Below, piece by piece: positions 17,644 through 27,219 of a stretch of 64,000 bases of DNA. The notes beneath the pieces are model-generated. The model worked only from the letters and a program-made list of their open reading frames with translations. It was not told the DNA's origin and ran no database searches. The stretch's first letter is position 1, and every line of letters starts with the position of its first letter. Source of the DNA: Flocculibacter collagenilyticus (GTDB lineage: Bacteria > Pseudomonadota > Gammaproteobacteria > Enterobacterales > Alteromonadaceae). The translations under genes were made by a program, and so were the position numbers. The stretch covers positions 620,001 through 684,000 of the forward strand of contig NZ_CP059888.1 in assembly GCF_016469335.1 (NCBI RefSeq). Direction: 5' to 3'.

Positions 17644-18639
17644 ATGTCGCAAGAATATTTTCCTGTTAACCCAATAGAAAAAAGGGTGTTAGCGAATCGT
17701 TATTTTAAAGCCGAAGAGTCAGTGCTTGACGAAAAGTTTCATGGCTTTTGTATTACTTCACGTTTTTATAAAGAGAAGAAGCGTTACCCTAATACTCTTG
17801 CCGATAAAAGCCGTTATTTGGTTGTCCAGCATGGTGATGATTTGGGCAAGTTATTGTTAATACCAACAGTGGTAAGTATCGTTGGATTAGTAATTTCACT
17901 AATGATGCTTTTGATGTGGCCATTTGTTGATGACCCTTTTGAGTATGAAATACCCCTTGCTGTTCTATGTTTAAATCTCTTTTGGCTAAATGTATATCCT
18001 TTTTTAGATAAATTCAGCTTACGCAGGTATATGTATTTTGACCGTAAAATGCAACGTGTATCGATTAGAAAAACAGTTGCAGATAAAGATGTTGAGCAGC
18101 GCGATGAGCTTAATAATCCGTGTTTTAATTGGCAGGATGTAGGTGGCTATTGGGAAAGTATGCCAAATGGCAGAGGGGCAACCGTGTATGTGCCTGTTAT
18201 AAAACATAATGATGAAACAAAATACCCCTGGTTTAGGATCCGTGGTGATGTGGCTGAAAGCGTAGCGTGTGCATCAGTGGCGGTGTCGTTTTACGAGCGT
18301 ATTGTACGTTTTATGGAAAAAGATAAACCGTTACCAGACATCCCTGAATTTGAAAAGTACCGCCATTTATGCCCTGTGACGGTAGAGTTTGATAAAAAAA
18401 ATAACCGTCCAGCAAACTATTGGGCAGAAATGGGCACAAAACAACAAAAACAAATAGAAAGTGAGTGCTTACATGAGAATGTGGTTTTTCGTTGGGCATC
18501 AGGTCAACCTAATGAAGAAATCACTCGCCCTTGGGAGCGCTGGCCAATAGATGAAAGCTTAAAAGACAAAATGGACTATAAAAGAAAGCTTAAGATTATC
18601 GCGCTGCAATTGTGCCTAGGCTTACCTTATGCGAAATAA
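17644..18639 (+). CDS. Two-TM putative T6SS immunity protein, copy 2
   Basis: 331 residues, paralogous to the flanking genes over the whole length. The N-terminal half, including the membrane pair (VVSIVGLVISLMMLLMWPF and LAVLCLNLFWLNVYPF), differs more from copies 1 and 3 than does the C-terminal ~110 residues, from RFMEKDKPLPDIPEFEKYRHL to the end, which is nearly invariant. Uniquely, it has ASVAVSFYERIVRF where the others have AGVVAEFWERIVRF. It starts 19 bp after copy 1 and has no clear SD, so reinitiation or coupling is likely. Role as an additional or variant immunity protein is inference from position. Confidence 0.65.
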   Translation: MSQEYFPVNPIEKRVLANRYFKAEESVLDEKFHGFCITSRFYKEKKRYPNTLADKSRYLVVQHGDDLGKLLLIPTVVSIVGLVISLMMLLMWPFVDDPFEYEIPLAVLCLNLFWLNVYPFLDKFSLRRYMYFDRKMQRVSIRKTVADKDVEQRDELNNPCFNWQDVGGYWESMPNGRGATVYVPVIKHNDETKYPWFRIRGDVAESVACASVAVSFYERIVRFMEKDKPLPDIPEFEKYRHLCPVTVEFDKKNNRPANYWAEMGTKQQKQIESECLHENVVFRWASGQPNEEITRPWERWPIDESLKDKMDYKRKLKIIALQLCLGLPYAK

Positions 18640-18658
18640 TGAGTGTATTCGTTAAATC

Positions 18659-19654
18659 ATGTCACAAGAATATTTTCCACCATGTCCCATAGAAAAAAAA
18701 GTGTTAGCAAATCGGTACTTTGACACTGAAGAATCAACACTAAAAGAACAATTTCATGGTTTTTGTATTACTTCTCGTTTTTATAATATTGATGGCCCTA
18801 CCCCAAATGAATTCACTGATAAAAGTCGATATTTAGTTATTGATCATGGTGATGACTTAGCTGGTCTTGTTTTTATCCCTATGGCGTTAGGTATACTGGG
18901 TATCGTAATTTCAATAGTTATGCTCGTAATGTGGCCACTTACAGATGACTCTTTCCCGTATGAGTTGCCAGCGGCAGTGGTATGTTGGAACTTAGTTTGG
19001 TTAAACCTGTACCCATTTATCGTAAAATATTCAATGGGAACGTATATGTATTTTGATAGGAAAAAACAGCGAGTATCGATAAAAAAGCGGGTAAAGGATG
19101 AAAAGGTTGAACAACGTGATGAATTTAATAACCCTTGCTTTAGCTGGGATGATACCGTATGTCATTGGAAAAGCATGCAAACAGGACGAGGTATTAGTAT
19201 ATTTGTTCCAGTAATCAAGCACGTTAATTCTGAGAAATACCCGTGGTTTAGAGTTAGAGGTGTTGTAGCGGAAAGCGTAGCTTGCGCTGGTGTTGTTGCT
19301 GAGTTTTGGGAACGCATTGTTCGCTTTATGGAAAAAGATAAGCCATTACCAGACATTCCTGAATTTGAAAAGTACCGCCATCTATGCCCAGTGACAGTAG
19401 AGTTTGATAAACAAAATAACCGCCCAGCAAACTACTGGGCTGAAATGGGCACAAAACAACAAAAACAAATAGAAAATGAGTGTTTACACGAGAAGGCAGC
19501 TTTTCGCTGGGAGTCAGGTATACCCAATGAAGAAATCATTCGTCCTTGGGAGCGCTGGCCAATAGATGAAAGTTTAAAAGATAAAATGGATTATAAAAGA
19601 AAACTTAAGATTATCGCGCTTCAATTATGCCTAGGCGCACCTTATGCAAAGTAA
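18659..19654 (+). CDS. Two-TM putative T6SS immunity protein, copy 3
   Basis: 331 residues, third paralogue. The membrane pair (PMALGILGIVISIVMLVMWPL and LPAAVVCWNLVWLNLYPF) and the soluble part (FDRKKQQR-type turn, VKDEKVEQ in place of VADKDVE) are diverged. The C-terminal tail is almost identical to copies 1 and 2. At DNA level it matches copy 1 over 19277-19320 and copy 2 over 19442-19475, a mosaic that suggests gene conversion. It begins 19 bp after copy 2 with the same spacer as between copies 1 and 2. It could protect against a non-self effector related to the resident one. Confidence 0.65.
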   Translation: MSQEYFPPCPIEKKVLANRYFDTEESTLKEQFHGFCITSRFYNIDGPTPNEFTDKSRYLVIDHGDDLAGLVFIPMALGILGIVISIVMLVMWPLTDDSFPYELPAAVVCWNLVWLNLYPFIVKYSMGTYMYFDRKKQRVSIKKRVKDEKVEQRDEFNNPCFSWDDTVCHWKSMQTGRGISIFVPVIKHVNSEKYPWFRVRGVVAESVACAGVVAEFWERIVRFMEKDKPLPDIPEFEKYRHLCPVTVEFDKQNNRPANYWAEMGTKQQKQIENECLHEKAAFRWESGIPNEEIIRPWERWPIDESLKDKMDYKRKLKIIALQLCLGAPYAK

Positions 19655-20009
19655 GGATTGTACAAGTTAAATGGTTCTACCCTAAAATCCATTGACCCTT
19701 CATGCTGAAGGGGAAAAGCTGTTTGCTGTGTTTCTTTGTAGGTTCCAAAAAAATCCCCTTGTTAATCTTTTAGACTATACTGATTTAATAAAACAATATT
19801 GATAAATAAAACAAAATGTCGTGAGTTGCTATTTAATGCTTGAGATTTCGCCATTTACGCAATAGAGTAAAAATTGTGCATGGTGAAAATAATAAAAACA
19901 AAAACCTGAGTTCAGGGTAATAACAAACACATTCCGCCATGTACTTATAATAAAAAATGGCAACTGGCTGCCTAATGCAAAGAGTCATACAACAATGGGA
20001 ATGGAAAAT
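19655..20009. other. 355-bp intergenic region after the immunity array
   Basis: AT-rich DNA that holds the degenerate spacer copy at its left end, a perfect 7-bp hairpin CCCTTCA-TGC-TGAAGGG at 19696-19712 and no ORF worth calling. The hairpin is not followed by a T-run on either strand, so I do not call it a terminator. The promoter of the next gene must lie here; I see no convincing -35/-10 pair. Confidence 0.5.
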
Positions 20010-21872
20010 ATGAATTTAGCTCGATTGGCGTTAATTATCGCCGTGACCTGCGGTGGTGCTTCCGCTCACGCTGTGCAACTTGATGTAGCGAGTATTCAGT
20101 CTCAGATTCAATCGCGGCAAACCGAACTCGAATCTTACCAAAGTTCTCTCCAAACCTATTTAGATGAATCGCGGTCAATGCAGGAACAACTCTCTTCCTT
20201 GCGACAACAGTCTAAAGCGTTAGATAAAAAGAAAACTATCGCATTAGACGAAATGAACGCCCAATACCAACGAATGATCGATAACCCCTCCCTTGATATT
20301 TCTGAAGACCGTAAAGCGTATGTTGATGCAGTCAACGCCCATAAGCAAAACAAAGAAGACATCATTAACCAGCTTTCTGCTATTCAAACTAAAAAAGAAG
20401 AAATTGAACAAGTTAGGCTGTCAATTCACACACTACTTAACACGCTTGAGGGAATGCGAGAGCGATTAAACAGTGCTCGTGTAGAGCGTATATATCGCGA
20501 ATTTAATCAAGACGGTAATTTAGCTATCAGCAATAAAGTATCGTGTGACTTAGATGAAACCATTGCTCGCTGTTCGCAACGAGCAAAGCAGTTGACGAAA
20601 CAAAAAGCCTCTAAGCGCTTTTTAGATAAAATTTATCATCAACTAACCGAAGCAAAAGTGGCTGAAGATTATCGTGCGACGACAGATGCAAATGTTGTTA
20701 TTTTAGGTTCCACAATTAACGACAGTGGCTTTAGTGGTCAAGCAGACTATTTTGTGAAAATGAATGTAAACATGCGTGGTAACTTAAATAAACATCAAGC
20801 ATGTTCGTTGCTGAATTTAGACGCTCGATATTGTATTTCATTTGATAAGCCTGAAAAAACGGCATTAAAAGCTGATGATAAGCAACTTGATGATTCAGTA
20901 ATGTTTGAGCTGACGGTGCGCTCAAACGTGTATGATGACGAAGTGTTTATTGATGGCGTAAGTTATGGCTCTACAAAATTGGCAGTGATGCTGCCAGCAG
21001 GTCCACATACAGTGAAAGTCAGCAAGCTAGGGTATGAACCTTACTTTGAGGAATTAATACTGAAAGAAGGCAGCACCATAAAGGCGGAATTAAGCAAGTC
21101 GTCACAAAAGTTTTCTACGGGTGAAAAGATTCTGGATTATTTATCCAATGATAAGCCGGGCCCACAATTGGTTGTAATCCCCGCTGGTGGCTTTCAATTT
21201 GGGGATATAGCTGGACGTGGGTTAGACAATGAGCGCCCCGTAGTAAGCTATCAAATTGAGAATTCATTTGGTGTGAGCGAAAACGAAATAACGGTAGAGC
21301 AGTTTGACGAGTTTGTACATGCGACAAGTTATGTGTCAGATGCAGAGCAAGGCAAAGGGTGTGCATATTACGATTCGGGCAAACCAGTATGGGATCAAAC
21401 GTTAAATTGGCGCGAGCCGGGCTTCAAGCAGCAACCGAGCCACCCTGTAGTGTGTATTAGTTTATCAGATGCGCAGCGCTACACAGATTGGCTGTCCAGT
21501 GAAACGGGGAAAAATTACCGTTTGCCAACTGAAGCTGAGTGGGAATATGCAGCAAGAGGCAACCAAGAAAGTGATTATTGGTGGGGCGAGAGTATTGGCA
21601 CTAATAAAGCCAACTGTGGCTGGTGTGGCACGCAGTGGTCAAACAAAGGTTCTTCGCCTGTTGCCTCGTTTAAGCGCAATCAATTTGGGCTATATGACAC
21701 AGTAGGTAATGTGTGGGAATGGACATTGTCGGAAAGTGAAAACAGTGAAGGGGTTGTAAGAGGTGGCGCATATAACTTTGCACCGCGCTTAGCCCGCGTT
21801 TCAACGCGCATTCCGCTGGCAAGCGATTTTCGTTCTAACTACATCGGTTTTAGGGTTGTCCGAGAGCGCTAA
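20010..21872 (+). CDS. Periplasmic coiled-coil, PEGA and FGE-like (SUMF1-fold) protein
   Basis: 620 residues from the ATG at 20010, chosen because it starts a clean signal peptide (LALIIAVTCGGASAHA); ATGs at 19995 and 20001 are alternatives. Order: signal peptide; coiled coil at ~30-160 rich in Gln, Glu and Lys; a central region with a Cys pair; a PEGA-type beta domain (VFIDGVSYGSTKLAVMLPAGPHTVKVSKLGYEPY) at ~305-345; and a C-terminal FGE-sulfatase fold (VVIPAGGFQFGD, GVSENEITVEQF, YRLPTEAEWEYAARG, GLYDTVGNVWEWT, RGGAYNF, YIGFRVVRER). The two redox cysteines of true formylglycine-generating enzymes are absent from the last motif, so catalysis of that type is unlikely. Other pairs of Cys remain (GKGCAYY, CGWCG). 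A strong terminator follows. Confidence 0.82.
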   Translation: MNLARLALIIAVTCGGASAHAVQLDVASIQSQIQSRQTELESYQSSLQTYLDESRSMQEQLSSLRQQSKALDKKKTIALDEMNAQYQRMIDNPSLDISEDRKAYVDAVNAHKQNKEDIINQLSAIQTKKEEIEQVRLSIHTLLNTLEGMRERLNSARVERIYREFNQDGNLAISNKVSCDLDETIARCSQRAKQLTKQKASKRFLDKIYHQLTEAKVAEDYRATTDANVVILGSTINDSGFSGQADYFVKMNVNMRGNLNKHQACSLLNLDARYCISFDKPEKTALKADDKQLDDSVMFELTVRSNVYDDEVFIDGVSYGSTKLAVMLPAGPHTVKVSKLGYEPYFEELILKEGSTIKAELSKSSQKFSTGEKILDYLSNDKPGPQLVVIPAGGFQFGDIAGRGLDNERPVVSYQIENSFGVSENEITVEQFDEFVHATSYVSDAEQGKGCAYYDSGKPVWDQTLNWREPGFKQQPSHPVVCISLSDAQRYTDWLSSETGKNYRLPTEAEWEYAARGNQESDYWWGESIGTNKANCGWCGTQWSNKGSSPVASFKRNQFGLYDTVGNVWEWTLSESENSEGVVRGGAYNFAPRLARVSTRIPLASDFRSNYIGFRVVRER

Positions 21873-21915
21873 CGAGAGCGTAAATACAAGCAAAATTAAA
21901 GCAACCGCATGGTTT

Positions 21916-21944
21916 AAAAAGGGGCAATTATCTGCCCCTTTTTT
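21916..21944 (+). terminator. Rho-independent terminator after the FGE-like gene
   Basis: AAAAAGGGGCA, 6-nt loop, TGCCCCTTTTTT: an 11-bp stem with a T-run built into its 3' arm. It lies 43 bp beyond the stop codon and before the DCC-family gene, so the two are separate transcription units. Confidence 0.85.
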
Positions 21945-21992
21945 GCTGATTACGGTAAAGTAGAGTGTAAGATAGTTTTGAGTTTAAAGAGC

Positions 21993-22448
21993 ATGTCAAA
22001 TAAGCACCTAAATACAGCAAAATTGGTAGCGTTACCCCCAAACGTTGAACGGGGTGATCGCGTTATCTTATTTGATGGTGTATGTAAGTTATGCAATGCG
22101 TGGAGCAAGTTTATTATTGCTTACGACACTAAGCGTAAATTTAAACTGTGTAGCGTGCAGTCTGATGAAGGGCAACAAATACTAAGTCACTTTGGTTTAT
22201 CAACAATCGAGTTTAGTACGATGCTGTATGTGGAAAGCGAGCGCTGCTTTGCACAAAGCACTGCATTTTTTAAGATTATGAGTGAGCTAGGCTTTCCTTG
22301 GAAGATACTGTGCATTTTTAGCGTAATTCCGCGCTCACTCCGTGATTGGTTGTACGATTGTATTGCACTAAACAGGTATAGATTATTTGGTCGCTACGAC
22401 ACGTGTTTGTTGCCTACTGCTGATCATAACGACAGGTTTATTAAGTAA
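21993..22448 (+). CDS. DCC-family (DUF393) thiol-disulfide oxidoreductase-like protein
   Basis: 151 residues from the ATG at 21993 (an in-frame TTG lies at 21978; neither has a strong SD). The family signature is plain: VILFDGVCKLCNAWSKFI, the DGxCxxC thiol motif near the N-terminus, then FKLCSVQSDEGQQIL, STMLYVE, STAFFKIMSELGFPWKIL and a terminal NRYRLFGRYDTCLLP. DCC proteins are small thioredoxin-like proteins of unknown substrate. It stands alone between the accessory region and mreB. Whether it is part of the insertion or of the core chromosome cannot be told here. Confidence 0.85.
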   Translation: MSNKHLNTAKLVALPPNVERGDRVILFDGVCKLCNAWSKFIIAYDTKRKFKLCSVQSDEGQQILSHFGLSTIEFSTMLYVESERCFAQSTAFFKIMSELGFPWKILCIFSVIPRSLRDWLYDCIALNRYRLFGRYDTCLLPTADHNDRFIK

Positions 22449-22655
22449 ACCACTCGGCCATTCTTGCTGAATAAAGTTCCTTAAGCTGATACATAAAAAT
22501 TGCATAATTTGGCATTTATCGTCTATGCTCGTTTTAAAATGCGATAAAAACACAATATTTCCTATAAACATCAGTTTAATTAAGGATATGCACTTGCTGA
22601 TTAGTAGGTCCGTTGGTAAAGTTAGCGCAGTCGTACTTATTGGTAATTATTGTAA

Positions 22656-23714
<1,059 letters not shown>

Positions 23715-23719
23715 TTATG

Positions 23720-23743
23720 AATGGCGGCACTAGCCGCCATTTT
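23720..23743 (+). terminator. Hairpin with short T-run between mreB and mreC
   Basis: AATGGCGGC, loop ACTA, GCCGCCATTTT: a 9-bp GC-rich stem starting 5 bp after the mreB stop. The T-run is short. It could be a partial terminator or a 3'-end stabiliser giving mreB more mRNA than mreC and mreD. Confidence 0.65.
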
Positions 23744-23850
23744 ACAAGTGAATAAGCATGTTCAACAAGAACAAGGAGCTTTATCTGCAAACGCTGGTTA
23801 TTCATATTTGTTCTTGTTTTACATTAATGATACCTAACTAGACATTATAT

Positions 23851-24690
23851 ATGGATCCAATTTTTGGGCGTGGCCCATCCCTGCAACTAAGGTTGCTAAT
23901 TGCTATTGTATTCAGCATTGTGCTGATGTTTGCAGATCACTTTACTAATAGTTCAGCGACAATTCGTACCTACCTTAATTCACTCGTTAGCCCGTTAATT
24001 TACATGGCAAGCTTGCCTCAGCAAATGCTTGACTGGTCTGCTCAACAAGTAATGACCCGTGATCAATTAATGTCGGAAAACAACCAGTTACGCGAAAGAA
24101 TCCTTACTCAAAACGAACAATTACAACGCTTTAAGTTTTTACAAAATGAAAATGAAAAACTACGTGCATTGTTGAGCTCTCCGGTGCGTACTGATGTAAA
24201 AAAACTGTCTGCGGAAGTGCTTGCCGTTCACAGTGATAGATTTAGCCATCAAGTGGTGATTAACCGCGGCTCTACCAATGGCGTATATGAAGGGCAGCCC
24301 GTTATTGATGATTCTGGCATAGTTGGGCAAGTGTTATATGTAGGCACTACTACAAGCAGAGTGTTGTTAATTTCAGATACCACCCATGCAATTCCTGTAC
24401 GCATTCAGCGTAATGATATTCGCACTACCGTTGAGGGTATCGGCAAACTAAGGCAACTGAAACTTAGCCATGTTCCTCACAGCACGGATATTAAAGTGGG
24501 CGATAAATTAGTGACGTCTGGTTTAGGCAACCGTTTTCCACAAGGCTACCCAGTGGCTAAAGTCACATTTATTAATCGTGATGAAAGTTTGCCGTTTACA
24601 CAAATTTACGCAGAACCTGAAGCACTATTAGATCGTGTTCGATATGTACTTTTACTATGGCCTGAGCGCAAAGAACAGGTGAGTCAATAA
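23851..24690 (+). CDS. mreC: Rod shape-determining protein MreC
   Basis: 279 residues: short cytoplasmic tail (GRGPSLQLRLL), one membrane helix at ~14-30, a periplasmic coiled coil at ~70-110 (ENNQLRERILTQNEQLQRF, ENEKLRALL) and the two-barrel beta domain (GSTNGVYEGQPVIDDSGIVGQV; LVTSGLGNRFPQGYPVAKV). MreC scaffolds the elongasome in the periplasm and activates PBP2. Its stop overlaps the mreD ATG by one base. Confidence 0.96.
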   Translation: MDPIFGRGPSLQLRLLIAIVFSIVLMFADHFTNSSATIRTYLNSLVSPLIYMASLPQQMLDWSAQQVMTRDQLMSENNQLRERILTQNEQLQRFKFLQNENEKLRALLSSPVRTDVKKLSAEVLAVHSDRFSHQVVINRGSTNGVYEGQPVIDDSGIVGQVLYVGTTTSRVLLISDTTHAIPVRIQRNDIRTTVEGIGKLRQLKLSHVPHSTDIKVGDKLVTSGLGNRFPQGYPVAKVTFINRDESLPFTQIYAEPEALLDRVRYVLLLWPERKEQVSQ

Positions 24691-25178
24691 TGGTTACTAA
24701 ACGCAGTAATTCCCCTTTATTTATTAGTTTTACGCTGTTGCTGTCGTTAGTATTAGCGATTATGCCGATGCCCTTAGCGTTTGAGTATTTTAGGCCAGAT
24801 TGGCCACTGCTGGTAATTATGTACTGGTCTATCGCGTTACCAAATCGGGTCAATATTGGTGTGGCTTGGTTAGCAGGCTTTATTCTCGATTTACTCTTGG
24901 GTACGGTATTGGGTATTCATGCAGTGACTTTCGCCATTATTTCTTATATTACGGCGTCAAATTATCAAAAAATTAGAAACTTCTCGGTATGGCAACAGGC
25001 CATCATTATCGGTTTATTTCTTGCCCTTTATCATTTGCTGGTATTTTGGCTGAGTCATTTTTTAACTGACGTGTTCTTTATCCCACAATATATGTGGCCT
25101 GTACTCACTGGTACCTTGGCATGGCCTTGGGTGTTTTTATTATTACGCAAATACAGACGGCAATTTAAAGTAAGATGA
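24690..25178 (+). CDS. mreD: Rod shape-determining membrane protein MreD
   Basis: 162 residues, almost wholly hydrophobic with about five to six membrane helices (LFISFTLLLSLVLAIMPMPL; WPLLVIMYWSIALP; VAWLAGFILDLLLGTVLGIHA; QAIIIGLFLALYHLLVFW; MWPVLTGTLAWPWVFLLL). The FRPDWPLLVIMYW and D-L-L-x-G motifs are typical of MreD. It partners MreC in the elongasome. The end overlaps maf by 4 bp (ATGA). Confidence 0.95.
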   Translation: MVTKRSNSPLFISFTLLLSLVLAIMPMPLAFEYFRPDWPLLVIMYWSIALPNRVNIGVAWLAGFILDLLLGTVLGIHAVTFAIISYITASNYQKIRNFSVWQQAIIIGLFLALYHLLVFWLSHFLTDVFFIPQYMWPVLTGTLAWPWVFLLLRKYRRQFKVR

Positions 25179-25750
25179 TTTATTTAGCATCGCAATCTCC
25201 ACGAAGAAAAGAATTACTCGCTCAGCTTGACGTAGAATTTGAAGTTATCGCAGCCAGTATTGATGAAACGCCTTTTTCAAATGAAGCGCCTCGTGAATAT
25301 GTTGAAAGAATGGCTGCTGAAAAAGCCTTAGCAGGTGCGAAAAAAGTAAACGATGCCGATATCGTTTTAGGCTCAGACACCATTGTGGTTAGTAACAATC
25401 GTATCTTAGGTAAACCCACAGATTTTGCTGATTTTAAACGCATGATGAGCTTGTTATCTAACAGCACCCACCAAGTTATGACTGCTGTAGCAATTTGCAC
25501 TGACGCTAACGTGAGATGCGAGGTGGTGCAATCTGATGTGACATTTAAAGCGTTATCGGAAGATGAAATTACACGTTATTGGCAAACCAACGAACCTTGT
25601 GATAAGGCTGGCGGTTATGGCATTCAAGGAATTGCAGGTAAGTTTATCATGCGTTTGAATGGCAGTTACTCAGCTGTTGTTGGCCTACCGTTATACGAAA
25701 CAGATACTTTACTTAAGCAAGTGATTGCAGATAAGGTGAATGAAAAATGA
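25175..25750 (+). CDS. maf: Maf-family nucleoside triphosphate pyrophosphatase, YhdE subgroup
   Basis: 191 residues. Motifs: LASQSPRRKELL at the N-terminus, the catalytic GSDTIVV with its Asp, THQVMTAVAI, CDKAGGYGIQG and GSYSAVVGLPLYE. YhdE-type Maf proteins hydrolyse dTTP, UTP and modified pyrimidine nucleotides to the monophosphate and so keep the pool clean. The wording is closer to E. coli YhdE than to YceF. It is coupled by ATGA overlaps to mreD and to rng, the same order as in E. coli and Vibrio. Confidence 0.95.
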   Translation: MIYLASQSPRRKELLAQLDVEFEVIAASIDETPFSNEAPREYVERMAAEKALAGAKKVNDADIVLGSDTIVVSNNRILGKPTDFADFKRMMSLLSNSTHQVMTAVAICTDANVRCEVVQSDVTFKALSEDEITRYWQTNEPCDKAGGYGIQGIAGKFIMRLNGSYSAVVGLPLYETDTLLKQVIADKVNEK

Positions 25751-27219
25751 GCGCAGAATTATTGCTTAATGTAACACCTAGCGAAACGCGAGTCGCGTTA
25801 ATTGAAAATGGCGTGTTACAAGAAATGCACCTAGAACGCATCGGCAACCGAGGCATTGTTGGCAATATTTATTTAGGAAAAGTGAGCCGTGTATTGCCCG
25901 GCATGCAGGCTGCGTTTATCAATATTGGCTTAGAAAAAGCCGCTTTTTTGCATGCTTCCGACATTGTTTCTAATAACACTATTGATGAGCCTGTTGAAGG
26001 CGCGACAGAAAAACATGCGCCTGATATACGTGAGCTAGTGCACGAAGGTCAGTACATTATGGTGCAAGTAGTAAAAGACCCGCTAGGTACCAAAGGCGCA
26101 CGTTTAACCACAGATATTACTATTCCATCACGTTATTTGGTGTTCATGCCTGCTGCTAAACATGTCGGTGTAAGCCAGCGAATTGAAAGTGAAGAAGAAC
26201 GTAATCGTTTAAAGCAATGCGTAGCAAAACATAATGATGATACAGGAAGCTTTATTGTTCGCACCGCTGCTGAAGGGGCTGGTGAAGATGAACTAGAGCA
26301 AGATGCGAAGTTTCTAAAAAAGCTGTGGTCAAAAATCCTTAAAAAGAAGAAAAAAAGCCGTAAAGAAGTCATTATTCATGAAGACTTAACCCTAGCATTT
26401 CGTATTATTCGAGACTTTGTAGGAGCTGATTTAGAGCGTGTTCGCGTTGACTCAAAATTCACTTTTCAGCAATTAAAAGCCTTTACGGAAGAGTTTGTGC
26501 CTGCGTTAAGTGAGCTATTAGAGTATTACCCCGGTGAGAGACCCATTTTCGACTTGTTTGATGTTGAGAACGAAATTCAACGTGCCCTTAATCGCAAAGT
26601 GGAGCTCAAATCTGGTGGCTATCTCATCATCGATCAAACCGAAGCAATGACAACCGTAGACGTAAATACGGGCGCGTTTGTAGGGCATCGAAATTTAGAA
26701 GAAACCATTTTTAATACCAACATTGAAGCAACCCAAGCGATAGCTCGTCAGCTGCGTTTACGTAATCTAGGTGGCATTATTATTATCGATTTTATTGATA
26801 TGAATAATGAAGATCATCAGCGACGCGTATTGCACAGTTTGGACCACGCATTAGCTAAAGATCGTACCAAAACCAATATCCATGGCTTCTCTGCGTTGGG
26901 ATTAGTCGAGATGACTCGAAAAAGAACACGAGAAAGTTTGGAACATATTCTCTGTTCAGAGTGTCCTATATGTCAGGGACGTGGAAATTTAAAAACTGTG
27001 GAGACAGTTTGCTACGAAATTTTACGCGAAATTGTGAGAGTAAATCGCGCCTACGACGCTGATAAGTTTGTTGTTTATTGTGCGCCGTTAGTGTCTGAGG
27101 CATTAATAAACGATGAATATCACAATTTAGCGGAGCTAGAGGTTTTTATCGGTAAGTTAATTAAAATTCAAACTGAATCGTTGTATAACCAAGAGCAGTT
27201 TGATGTGGTGATGATGTAG
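25747..27219 (+). CDS. rng: Ribonuclease G
   Basis: 490 residues, matching E. coli RNase G (CafA). The N-terminal S1 RNA-binding domain (~35-125) is followed by the RNase H-like and catalytic region with the magnesium-binding aspartates in MTTVDVNTGAFVGHRN and GGIIIIDFIDM, then the CPICQGRG Zn-link and the C-terminal dimerisation part ending NQEQFDVVMM. RNase G makes the mature 5' end of 16S rRNA and degrades some mRNAs. It is coupled to maf upstream and overlaps the yhdP GTG by one base. Confidence 0.97.
   Translation: MSAELLLNVTPSETRVALIENGVLQEMHLERIGNRGIVGNIYLGKVSRVLPGMQAAFINIGLEKAAFLHASDIVSNNTIDEPVEGATEKHAPDIRELVHEGQYIMVQVVKDPLGTKGARLTTDITIPSRYLVFMPAAKHVGVSQRIESEEERNRLKQCVAKHNDDTGSFIVRTAAEGAGEDELEQDAKFLKKLWSKILKKKKKSRKEVIIHEDLTLAFRIIRDFVGADLERVRVDSKFTFQQLKAFTEEFVPALSELLEYYPGERPIFDLFDVENEIQRALNRKVELKSGGYLIIDQTEAMTTVDVNTGAFVGHRNLEETIFNTNIEATQAIARQLRLRNLGGIIIIDFIDMNNEDHQRRVLHSLDHALAKDRTKTNIHGFSALGLVEMTRKRTRESLEHILCSECPICQGRGNLKTVETVCYEILREIVRVNRAYDADKFVVYCAPLVSEALINDEYHNLAELEVFIGKLIKIQTESLYNQEQFDVVMM

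Larger units (their letters stand above)
16623..19654 (+). repeat. Three tandem ~1-kb gene copies with conserved 3' halves and identical spacers
   Basis: Unit lengths are 1021 and 1015 bp. The spacers (17625-17643 and 18640-18658) are identical, and the identity runs from the stop codon into the next start. The last third of every unit is highly similar, while the 5' half varies. After unit 3, a degenerate form of the spacer (GTACAAGTTAAATGG near 19660-19675) remains where a fourth ATG would be expected. Confidence 0.85.

Noticed and set aside
16623-19654. Three near-identical kilobase units, considered as insertion sequences or a mobile element
   Set aside because: No terminal inverted repeats, no transposase motifs and no target-site duplication; each unit is one intact membrane-protein gene.
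19696-19712. CCCTTCA-TGC-TGAAGGG hairpin as terminator of the immunity array
   Set aside because: Neither strand has a T-run after the stem; kept only as an unexplained hairpin in the intergenic entry.
20010-21872. Active formylglycine-generating enzyme
   Set aside because: The conserved redox cysteines of the last FGE motif are absent, and no sulfatase gene lies in the window.
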